Assembly (NCBI RefSeq): GCF_037126465.1
Contig: NC_088201.1
Coordinates: forward strand, 1,803,001 to 1,867,000
Reading direction: 5' to 3'
DNA: 64,000 bases
Origin: Ornithodoros turicata
Taxonomy: Eukaryota; Arthropoda; Arachnida; Ixodida; Argasidae
Positions within the stretch are counted from its first letter, which is position 1; every line of letters starts with the position of its first letter. Of the stretch, positions 45,101 through 57,100 are shown one piece after another. The position numbers were made by a program, and so were the translations under genes. The notes below the pieces were generated by a model, which saw nothing but the letters and a program-made list of their open reading frames with translations, did not search any database and was not told where the DNA came from.

Positions 45101-48100
45101 ACGTACGGCTGGCACAACGATTACGAGCTGAGCGGATGGAACGGTCTGAGACTGCACGAAAAGGAGTACCTGGTACACGTCACACCGCCGGGAGACATGT
45201 ACACGCAGGTCATACGCGACCTGTGCGTTCACATGGACCTCAACACTGCAGGCATCCTGTACGACGAGACTGTCAGTAAGTATAGCCGTCCTTCCTATTC
45301 CTATAGGCCTAACAGAGGCCTTCCCAGAAGTGTCTTGTACCCGATAGTCTGTCATTTCTCGCAGCGCCAATTTCATGGAATTAGTGTGTTGAACGTGCCT
45401 GCATGCTTTGCAGCGCGGGAGGCCGTGTTTCATTGTACTGGGTGTTCGTTTTGCTGATTTTGCCGTTGACGCTTTTTCCTGGTCTATGAGTTCCTCAGGC
45501 AGAGGATCACCTCCGTTATGAAGTATTTACAGAAAAAAAAAACAAAAAAAAAAAACTGTACGACTTTTCTCTAAGCATGTGAAACGCTGTAAACAATAAA
45601 TTGCTCTAAAGTTAATTGTCTGCGTATAACCCAGCGTGCTCTGCGTGTGCAAAGAGCATTAATAAGCATGTGTTGACATAAACTGACTCCCGAATAATAA
45701 TATTATTTCTTCATTTTGTGTGGCTCACATACCTACAGTGTAACGTATTTGATGTGAGAAAATAACTAGATCGCGTTCGGCAACCTGTGCAAGCTAAGGT
45801 AATTCTATCTTGCCACAGATGTTTCACAACCATATTAAAACAAAGTCGGCGCGTTGGAGGGCAATGACTATAGCCGATATCTCGTTACGTTTCCGATATA
45901 TTTTCGTATTCCTGTTTCGAAAGACACGACGCTTCGTTTATCTGCTCCGAACAATACAGTTGAAAAACACAGCTTGAAATGTGCTATCGACACACAAGTT
46001 TTGCAGCTCATTGTATATGACGGAAACTATAGCTTCGTAGCCCATATTATGCATACCTGTCTGTGTTTCGCAAATGTGAGCTCACGGAATAGCGCAAATT
46101 ATATTCCTTAATATTGGATTGCGCTCAGCTTTTGAGAGTTAATGAAATTGGAGAATAATAGTAATTGGGGACTTTATCGTCGCGAGACAATTGCGCTCAT
46201 GCGCGACGTGGTCGGGTTTTAATGAATTAGTTTGGCCCACCTGAGGCTTCTTTAACGGGAGCCCAAATCTGGAGCCAGCACATTTAACTGAGCAACCTGT
46301 ACACTACCACCAGTAAGTTGCTGGCGTCCTCGGTCGGGTTTGGACCCGCGATCTTGGGATGAGCAGGCAGACACGCTACCGACTGAGCCACCGAGGGAGA
46401 TGGTCGTCACATCAATCTGCCTGATTAACGAGTAACTAAAAGGAATAACGAGAAAAAAAAATTGACTGCTTCGCCGTAATCTCGTTTTCTTTATCTGTGT
46501 TCACGTGTTCCATATTATGAAAAGTAGTAGTAGCTGAGAAAGAGTCCACGGCTACCCATATTTGCGCTTTTTCCGTTAGCAATACAATGTAGCGCGATCG
46601 CTACTCCGCTACTGAAAAATGCTGTGAATACGGTAGCGGCGCTATGTACAACACTGGTGATTACGTTGCCTCGTGTGAGGGCATTATAAAGGATACCAGA
46701 CTTTCTCATATGAGTCAGCACCCGATCCGTGTGCAGAATTGCAACTGCGGCTAAGAGAATTCTGAGTGAGCTTCGTTTATGCTCTGGTATAGCCACACCT
46801 TTTCCAGCCACCACACGGTCTGAAAGCTAGGTAAACTGTTTTCCAGTTATTGACCACAAGTATGCTCGACTGTTGGAGAACATCCCGACGCGGCACATCA
46901 TGAGAAAAGTGGAAGACACGTATGAAGACTTGGAGAACAAAGCAAGAATGATGCACTCGACGGACGTGTCCAACTTTTTCGTACTCGGCACCAGCCGGAC
47001 ACTTAACAACGCGCTCAAGTTGGTCAGTCACAAAAAAATTTCCTCCTTTCAGCCTGCTTTTCTCATCCGCCAGCTTGCTTGACTATAGACACCATTTCAT
47101 CAGAAATGGTGTCTTTTCTGTCATGGACGGCGTCACAACGTCGGCTGCACTCTAAAGCGCGGACCCCATAACAAGCGACACGCGACGCGCTGCAGAATTT
47201 GTCGCTGTCGCGTCTGGTCATGGCGCGACTTCCTGGTCCATTTGAGCAGCGACATTTCGTCACAGAGAAATGATGTTTTTGGAGAAGCAATGCTTATTTT
47301 ATTCGAGCTAAGTTGTAAATTGCCATAAATATACCAAAAATAGTATTTCATTCGTCAAAACGAGGAGAAATTGTAATGAAGGTGCTATGTAATAGTCGCC
47401 GTAACGCAGTGGCGCTGCGGTTGAAGTACCCAACGCCCCGCCCACTTCTTCGTCTGCTAGTTTCGTTGGTTGCCCTCTCCACCCTCTCCCTTGCCCACGC
47501 GTTCAGTTCTTGTTTCACGCCGCCAAATCTAGCTGGTTTTGTCAAACAACAGGCAACGAACTCAGCGACATGCTACAAATATCTACTGGGAGTAGATGCA
47601 GAAATATTGAGCCGCGACAAAGCTTTTTTGACGCTCGTGTGGCGGCAGTGACGTCGATTTTGTCGCTTCTCGCGTGTATCTGCCGCGTGTCGCTTGTTAT
47701 GGGATTCGGGCTTAAAGACACAAGTTGACAGCCGCCAACCATTACCGCAAGTGTCTGCACTTGAAGTGTCTATGTACGTTCACGCGCTCAGAGTTGTACA
47801 CGTTGTATGGAGTAGTCAGCTTCCACGTTGCTGGTGCCAGTTTCTCCACGTTTTTCTTCTTTTTACTCACTCACGAATGATAGGGTTGTCGACTCTCATT
47901 CATAGAGAGAGCGGGGCGTACGCCCTTTTTGTGGCAATTGTCGTATATCTAAATTGCCAGAAACAGGCGTACTCTCCCCTCTCTCTCCGAATCTGCAGTG
48001 ATAAACCTATCATTCTTGCTAATATGGCTCGTCCGCTCAGAGCGTGCTATTCGGTCAAGTTCTGTTTTTGGAGTGTCGCTGGGAGCAGGATCTGCTCATC

Positions 48101-51100
48101 TAAAGGTGCGTCCTCACTGTGACGATCGGCATAGTGAGCCAAAGACAAAGACGCAGTGGGCCGGTGTATATCGAGTCACTTGAAAGTGCACGAAAATGTT
48201 CCCCAAGCGTGCCATTTTATTGGGGGGGGGGGGGGCTTGAAACTCCTTAAATGTATAATTGCTCCTTGTATTCCTCGATAATGCGGGCAGAGCTCGTTAA
48301 TTTAACCGAAATCAACGCACTACAAGTGATGCGGAGTTGTAAATAAGCCTTAGTAAGGAGGAGCGCACCTCTTGGAGTTTGTTGTGATGAGGGAACACTG
48401 TTGGACACTCTGGGTTTCATATACATAAAGGCGTTGCTTCAACTTTCAACGCGTATGTCTCATGTTTAAGGAAACGCTATGCGGAAAGTGCATGTTCCAG
48501 GCTACCTGGGTAGGGCATAAACAGTGAACATAACAGGAGTATAGGCAAGCTAGCTGGTGTTCACTTGATGTTAACATTGCCTTGAGTCTGAGGGGAGCAC
48601 AGGACGATACAGACTGCCGTGTGTTCTTCCGTCCTGTGTCTTGCCTCGAACTCAAAGCAACGTTAACATCGCTGCAGGGTCAGACTATAGACCCAAGTAG
48701 AATCCCAACCGAACAACGATCGACGCCGCCACAATGGCCGAACGGGCATTGAAAAGTCGTCTACTAATCTCGAAGCGCGTACTGCAGCAGCAGCGAGTGA
48801 AGGCAGCTCTTCATCGCTGGTTACATGTGAGCTGGAAACCTAACGTCCCTAGACATCGGCGTGACAATGCACCTGTCGTCTTCAACTCTGTCCTGTAGGA
48901 AACATGATCTAGTTACAGAAGCTGAGACTTCGTGGACAATGAAGGTAGCGCCCTCTCCTCCAGCTCTTCTGTGAATGTTGCTCATGTTTTGCAACAAATG
49001 TCCTCGTATATAGTGAAATCACCAGGAGCTCCACCTGCGGAGAGAAAAAAAGAAAAGAAAAAAAAAGATACGCGTACATTCCATGTGATGGTCTGCGGCT
49101 GTGTTTTCCTTCCCAACTTGAAGACACAGGGAAGAAATCAGAACATTGGTTGCTATGTATTTGATGAAGCAATGAACATGGAGCAAAAGCATTTGGATGT
49201 CAATGTCAAGCTGTGTCGGGCATTACATCATTCGAAACTCCAAAGGAAGGTTCAAATAACATTTGAACCATCCTTGAATTTTGCCCGTTGGAATGCAGAA
49301 ATCCTTCAATTGTGCTTGAATTTTGGATCAAATTTTCTGTACGAACGACGTATTTTTCATTTTGAACGTCTTTATGTGTTCCAGGCACAACGCAGGAAGT
49401 GGAACAACATGCAGTTCGCCTGGTTCCTCGTGTCCAAGGTAACATTCATTGGTGAATATTTCTTCATTTCATCCTCTGGTCATTACAGGAGAATTATTCG
49501 CCCAAGTGCGAAGAATGCATTAACGTAACTGCACTTGTCATGAACCCAATGCCCAGCAACAAGCAGCTGGACGAAGCGACACGGAGAGATTTTCCGTCGC
49601 CCTTCACGGCACAAGTAAGTTGCCACTATGTTATCTTCCAAGTGTCTGCGCAGTTGCTGGTGTCGAGCGAAAGCACACAGCAATTAGTCCAGACGCATGT
49701 ACGATTTCCTTGTAGATTGACGTAGCCTTCTACGTGGACGTCACCCGAATGGCGGTACAAGCGATCACGGAAGGGCCCTTCCCAGTGAAGCTCGATTACC
49801 CACAATGCTCGGCGGATCCTGTTATGACTAGCGCCCACATCCAGCAACGGTCCGAGATATCCTTCCGAACGGCCATGACTCAGGCAAGGTGGATTCTACT
49901 GTCCTTCGTTATCTCCACAAGCCATAGCTTCCCGAGAGCTGTACTACCTCCCTGGGTCAACAAAAGAAAGACTTTTGGGGGATGGTTAGAGGAGACGACC
50001 TTTTAAACAGGGCATTCATACGTGGTCACAAAATGGAAACGTGCGTTTCCATCAGTGTTTCACTACACTTACTGGCCGTGCTCAGGGTAAGATGGACCTT
50101 CTTGCACGATGACGAATGTCCTTGCTTTTGTTTCAAATCCTTAGGTGATTTGTGATACACTCTTAACTCGGTACCCTTTAGTAAAGGGTAAAAAATCGCA
50201 ATATTTTGCCCTCTATTTCAGAAGTTACCAAGTACCCTCTGAGCAGTACCCTTTATAAAAGTTACAAAGACACCCACTAATTAGAGGTTACGGCCCTCAA
50301 TTCAGAACCTGCCCGTAAAGGTTACGCCAACAGAAAAGGAGATCTTGCACATATGTGTATTACAAAAACAGGAGTCTATTTAGAGGTCTTGTATGACCAT
50401 TGACGTTGCGAACACTTGAAAGGCCACATGCTGACACATTGTGCACAAGCGTTATTCTGATGTGAGGAGAAGGCCATGGTCGTTTCACCAGAGATATATG
50501 AAAAGAAGAACGATCCTTAAGTGAGAAGTAATGCATAAAACTGTGCAGAAAGCCCGCGAGTCAGAACAATTGACTTATTTTTGCTAAGCTAAGCAGACAC
50601 AACAAACCAGAAAATTGCAGCTGAAAAAAATTTATTCCACATTCGTGTTGCAGAGGCGAGCGCAAACGACACAGTATTACGTAAAACGCACACAACCTTG
50701 GGAAACATGAGTGTAGACTGTAGAGTAATGCAGGAGACACTACATTCGTAGCAGTGCTGTGCACTAGCTAGGGCAGCCAATCACATGGTGTTTTGTATGG
50801 CTCAGGCATAATGAACATCAGATCTGTGAGAAAACTCAAATTATCAACGTAACCTCGAATAGTATCAGAAGCTGGTTGACAGCTGCGTTATCAGCGTGGG
50901 AGGTACGCCATTGCGCAGGTGACGGCCTGTGAACCTGCATGTGGGATCCTGGGAACACAAGTTTGGGCATTGAGAGAAACATTTGCGAAACCACTCAATA
51001 TGTTATTTGTGCATATACCGCTTTCTGATGAGCCCTCCAGCCACTGCCCTCCGCTCAAAGAACTTCCTGAGATGAAGTAAATAAGCAGGTAGCCAATAAA

Positions 51101-54100
51101 TAACCTGTAGCACATCTCAGAGTTTTATGGAACACCTTTCAAGCAGGGAAGCGCCACCACAAATGCCAAAAGGAAAAAAAAATAAAAAATAAATAAAGAT
51201 CACATACCTTCTATCCATGTGTCGTTGGCATCTGAGCCTCAACAGGCGGCCCTTTTTACGGCATCTAATTCTGCTCCATCTGCAAACCTCAGCAGCCCAT
51301 TATACCTAGCAGCAATTATGTATACCAAATGTGCCGTGACCGTTACATACATGAAATCAGAGGCTAGCAATACGATCAAACTTGTTGCGTTGTGTGCCTC
51401 TATTTGCAACAATGCAGAACAGCCATCCATATTTAGCAGCAGTGTGGATGAAAAAATGTTTTGCTGAATTACATCCGTAGAAAGCACAAGGTACGCTGAG
51501 AGAACAGCATAAATGCTGGGAGGCGTTCACTCCACGACGGAGTCTTAGAATATCGTAAGAATACAATGAGTAGGAAGCCGCGAATTATAGATACTCGTGT
51601 TTTCTATGGATATATCCGCAGCTCAAAAAATGCACACCGGTGTATCGACTTGGCGACCAATTGAGGGCAGAAAAGTAGCAAGCGCAAGTGGCGTTCACAT
51701 GCAGGACCACAAACCGCTTGCCATAATCACAACAAACATGCGCTAACAGCTCTTGCTATCACAATAATGCACGTTACATAGCACAAAATGTACACTTACC
51801 CAGTATATGAAGCTTATTGTGTGAACCAGGGCTGTGGCAACAATATAGGCACTTCAGCTGCGGTGAATGACGTTTGTATTCTTTGCAATCTTCGCACTCA
51901 CTACACCTTCCTCTCAGAACACCGAAAATATCCTTGTTTCTTAGCGACATCTCGCATTTATGTTGTTCCTGACGATGCTATGATAAAAGCGAGGTAAATC
52001 GACGAGTAAAATCACCGATGAAAACAGATTACTTCTGTCAACGGACAACGGACGCACGTGAGCGTTCCCCATTTCAAGGAAACCGCCATCAGTGTGGCTA
52101 GACCAGGCTCGACTACGCTGCGAAATCGAAACTGTCGGAAGTGCGGAACTCTTGGTGGTTGCGGCATCGGCAATGGTTTTCCACCTTGTAGAAAGAAACA
52201 TGCTAACAGTATATGCAAGACTGCAAACTCATTGCGAACTTTGCGAACTTCAACTCATTGCGAAAGTCAAATTTTGTCGGAAAACCTAATGTTTCGCTAG
52301 TTTCGAGAAAAAGAAATGAGAATATCACGAATGTATACCTGTATATAGCTCCATATGTTATGCCCTGGTGTCTGAATAATCGACAGTGACGTAATTTGCG
52401 ATTGGCATTCTGTTTCCTTGTGTAGCTCGAAGCAATACAAACGAATGATGTTTGGTGCGTATGTCATTCGCTGGGAATGCCATTCAATTTGTCGTGTGCC
52501 AGGGGTATCCAATGTGTTTCACCTAACGCGCCATAAAAGGCGTTTAAAATTTAACTTGTCCGAAACTTAATGGGGCCAACGGTATTTACGTTGGGCTACC
52601 CTTTGCCACGTGCAACTCCTCAGTTCCCCCTTTCCCTCAACCTGTGACGTAAGCTAACCCGGCACATGATTGGCAGCCCTCCAGCACAACAAACTGGACG
52701 CAGAGAGTCCACGTGGGTATAGGAAGCAACGAAGTAACCGCAACCACAACATCGAGCACGCTGGTTACTGTGCGCCGGCCGGTGAGGGGAGGAACGCTTC
52801 CCACGTGATTTCTCCGTCCATTTCCCCCTCTCCTGCGCAGCAGTTCAACTTGCACAGAGTATGCCGCCCCTTTGGCGGGCGCCATCTTCCGTTCTTTTGA
52901 TTTTGTCGGTGAAAATTTCAAACAACTCCAATTGTTCCTTTATCAAAGAATAGTAGTGTAACCTCAAATAATGAAATAATCTCGTCCTCCCGAGGAGGAC
53001 AAGTTGGTCGGACAAGGTTGGTTGGACAATTGGTTGTCGTCCTGAGGCACTTTCCTTAACCGTACGGAAGTGGGTTTACGTAATTGTTACTCTGCGCAGC
53101 AAATGGGAACAAGAGTAGGCATTTCGTCCCCGAATGAGTTGTGGTCATTTCATTAGGCAGAAACTGTCATTCAGAAAACTGTCATTAAGTATATCGGTGG
53201 GGCACCGCACGAATGACATAAGACTGAAGCCACTAAGAACTTAACGACATTTCTCGTGCCCGTGCGGCAGAGGTAAAGTGGAACTCCGGAACAAAATCAT
53301 CACAAAGGTCGCTATCGTTTCGGCTGTCAGGAACATGTCTAAGAAATATCTTGCTCCAAAACTGCACAAATTTCAATGAAGTTATAGCGGGCTCGGGAGT
53401 GGCTCGGGCAGCGGTAATGAAGACAGTTCTGGCTTTTCCCAGCACTGCTTCTTTTGTCCTGGCTACGTTTCGGAAGAAATAACTGTATTTTTGTTGTTTT
53501 TGTTTTCCCGACGGATGAGCAACGTCGTGAGGTGTAGCAGACGACAGTGGGTCATTTCACGGTATCCCCTTCCACGCAAATCTCCTGAGCCAAGCATTTC
53601 CCCAGGGGCTAAATATTGGGACAACATGTTAATTGGGCTCACTTTCGGCATCATCATTTACGAATAACTACTCGCGCTAAATGAACACGGAGCTTGCACA
53701 GCTCAGGTCAACCTTAATAATAACACTGGAAAATATTCGATCTCATTTCCCAGCGCGATAACAGCCACCACTGGGGAACTGGGGGAATGTTAAGTGAACT
53801 CATTGCGTTAAACTAACAGAATAATTTTGTTCAATTAAGATTTCATCATGGCCCCAAGGGTTGCTGTAATCGCGCTCGGGAACGAGACCACGTTTTTCCC
53901 AGTGCTATTATTAACGTTGACCGGGGCTGTACTAGGTATCGGGGGGGGGGGGGGGGGGGGGGGTACGACGTTTATCTCTGTTTTTTTGTATTGTGCGCAA
54001 GTCTCACTTTCACGCCCACATACAGTTTTGTCTTGAAAAGAAAACCTCCTTCTCACTATATACAGCGCATCTCAATGGTCTGTTCTTGAGCCATTAGTGT

Positions 54101-57100
54101 TCCCAATGACACGACTGATTTTATTAGTGTTATCACTCATTACGCTTCTCACTAGTATCAAGCCTATGGAGTGTTTTTATAATGCCTTTCTTCTTGCCTC
54201 AGATGATGTATGAAGGCGCCTACGGAAAAGTGATTCTGCGGGACTCAAAGCACAGCTTCCAGGAGATCATCATGGACTTGTACAGGTTCACATTCCTCAA
54301 GGGACAGCAGCGAACTCCTAAAAAGGTAACTATATAATGGAAGCAAAGTCGAGCCGAAAGTACAGGGTGTGCGCAGATAAAGTATCCCAGCCCCACATTT
54401 ATGCACTTAACCCGTTGCTTCCTTACGAACTTCCGGTGGCACAGGACCAAGCATTTTCGCGATAAAAAAATCGTGGTAACCTAACTTTGCGCAATAAAAA
54501 ATATATAGGCACGCAAACTTTGCTCTTCGTGCAGTTGGAATACCGATGCAAACATGGTGGTCTCCGTATAGAGCGGGTGCTGCTGGCCAGAAATGAGCAT
54601 CCACGCGGGGTTTCAGTTTCTGCAGCTGGGCTAGGTAGCTGGGCCCAACTGCGTGGCAACCGCCATCGATGTGTCTGTTGGAAATATCTCCTTTTCCCAC
54701 CTTTCTAGGTAGCGCGTTGGAAGTACAGCGACCCCACGGGGGTCTTCACCATCGAGCAAGGAGTGAACCTTAAGTCCTTCGCGGCCGTCACCGTGTTTCG
54801 CATCACTACGATCGTCGTAAGCAGGAATTCTAAGCTATTCTGCCTCTAAGCGTAGCCCCTCTATGACCTTGTTCGATTGTTTTTTACCCTGGCAGCAACC
54901 CCCTTTTGTGGTACGGGTGAATACGTCGGACGGCGAGGAAAAATTTACCGGCTACTGCATCGAGCTCATCGATGCCATCAAAGAAATCCTCAAGTTCGAG
55001 TACGTCATCTATGAGGTGAAAGACAAGATGTTCGGCTCGGTCGACAAAACAACCAAGGAGTGGAACGGCATGATTCGAGAGCTCGTCGACAAGGTACGCC
55101 CTGAAATACGATACGTGTGGAAGGCCTGCTCTGGAATATCCTTTCAAAAAGAACTTTTGTTCATGAAGGTCACAACATAATAGTGTTTCCGAAGTCACCA
55201 CGAAGGATCAGAGACACGACCCCGAGGGATCACCGAGGTTGGCGAGGATTTGACGCCATGTTATTACGTTGTGTCTCCCGTAGATGATCGCCGTTTCAGT
55301 ACAAGCAGATTTCAAAGTCGGCCGCCGAGAGCATGGCTGTCATTACATCCACCAGCCATCATGCATTCTTAGGAAATTGTTTTGGCATGGTCCTTTTTCA
55401 CATCCAAAATGTGGCCCATTGAACCACATGCAGTTGGTTAGTTTCCAAGTGCTATGCCGCAGAGGTCACTCATGAGATCTGTAGTGTGTTTGAGCCCCAC
55501 ATGAAAACCGTGATCGATTCTGGTGGATGGCAAGTATGAATTAAAACCGGAGCACGGAACACGGACAAGAACACACAGACGACACTTTCTCCTGTGTGTT
55601 CCTCTGTGTGTTCTTGTCCGTGTTCCGTGCTCCGGTTTTAATTCAGCCATACACCAACACTGCGATTTCGATGGCAAGTACTTTCCCCAGTTGTGGCGGC
55701 GATGCAGAATATATCACTCAAGACTGAGGCTAAACAGACGGAACGTGTCACTTGTGACAAAATCATGTGCTAGAGAATGCATTTTTTTTTGTTTTTTGCT
55801 CTAGATGCCCTAGTTGTCACTACAGAGTTGCTTACTTTTCTTCGTCTAGAACGCAGACATCGCTCTAGGTCCCATCTCCGTGATGGCAGAGCGCGAAACA
55901 GTGGTGGACTTTACGGTACCCTACTACGACTTAGTGGGCATCTCTATCCTCATGAAAAAACCGCACGTCAAGCCGTCCCTTTTCAAGTTCCTGACTGTGC
56001 TCGAGGCCAATGTCTGGGGATGCATTTTAGCTGCCTACTTTTTCACCAGGTAAAGGCCGACGGAAGCGGTTCAGAACCATTCCATATATAGCTCTGTACT
56101 TTCTGAAAAGAACAAGAGTAGCTTTGGAAAGAACCTTAAACAATGATATTTTCCACATTTGGGGAAGACCTGCGCCATTATTTTTGTGAAAAAAAAAGGT
56201 CCTTCTTTGACATACGCTGAGATACTGTCAACACAGCATTTAATGCAGATGGCAGAAAGTAACCAAGACGAGGCAAATGGATGCCCCGTTGTGTTTGTCT
56301 ATTCGTGTGTCTTTCACAAAGCGCCTAAAATCGCTCTCAACCGTTGGCTACTTCCGCGTGTGAGTTGCGCAGTAAGTTGACGTTATCTTGATATTAGGCT
56401 GGTCCTCATATCGCACTGAGATATGACGGCGTGCTTAAAGGGGCTCCGGAAGCCACTATGTTCGAATCGACCGACAATCTACTCGACTAATTTGTTCGTC
56501 CGTAAAGGGCTTAAATATTAAATAAAGGAATTTAAAGGTCATGACTCTATGAGGCGCACGACCGCAGCATGTGTTTTCTCAAGGCCGTATGCTGATTGGT
56601 TGTTTAGGGAGTGACGTTTTCTCGTTTTCCTAGAGAGGGAATTCCGGAATACTCTCAACATCCGGCGTCTGCTCTTGTTATCTATTCCGCCGAATAACAG
56701 TCAAACTACACCAGTATTTCGCGTGGGATTTTCGTTACGTGGTCAGTGGTCCAGGAGAAATAAAATGACACTATAGTTTCTAAATATATTATTATTTATT
56801 TATTCGTACTGTTAACCTTTTGCAGGGTTGTTGCAGGAGAGGAAACGATACACACAAAAAATGCCAAGCGTAGATTAACAAAGTATATAGTAGGAAGAAA
56901 AGTGTCCATAATCTAGGTCGACTGGAACGTCCCTTTAGAGAAACTTCCGAAGGTACTCCTCGTTCATCACCGACAATAAAGTGGAGTCGTTTCTGTGCAT
57001 GGAATGTATGGTAAGAGCAGATGTTGAGAGAACGACTGTTTGGAAATCGTAGAAAACATTTTCGGGACTGGCTGCTTCTGCGAGTCGCGGAGAGTCTGTG

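Noticed and set aside
46328..46397. Functional tRNA gene on the minus strand
   Set aside because: The acceptor stem is perfect, but the anticodon arm does not fold and the B-box is altered. Treated as a SINE head.
48932..49528. 198-codon frame covering IR25a exon 5
   Set aside because: Only 49385-49438 ([18 protein letters not shown]) fits the receptor between a CAG acceptor and a GTAAC donor. The rest is intron read-through.
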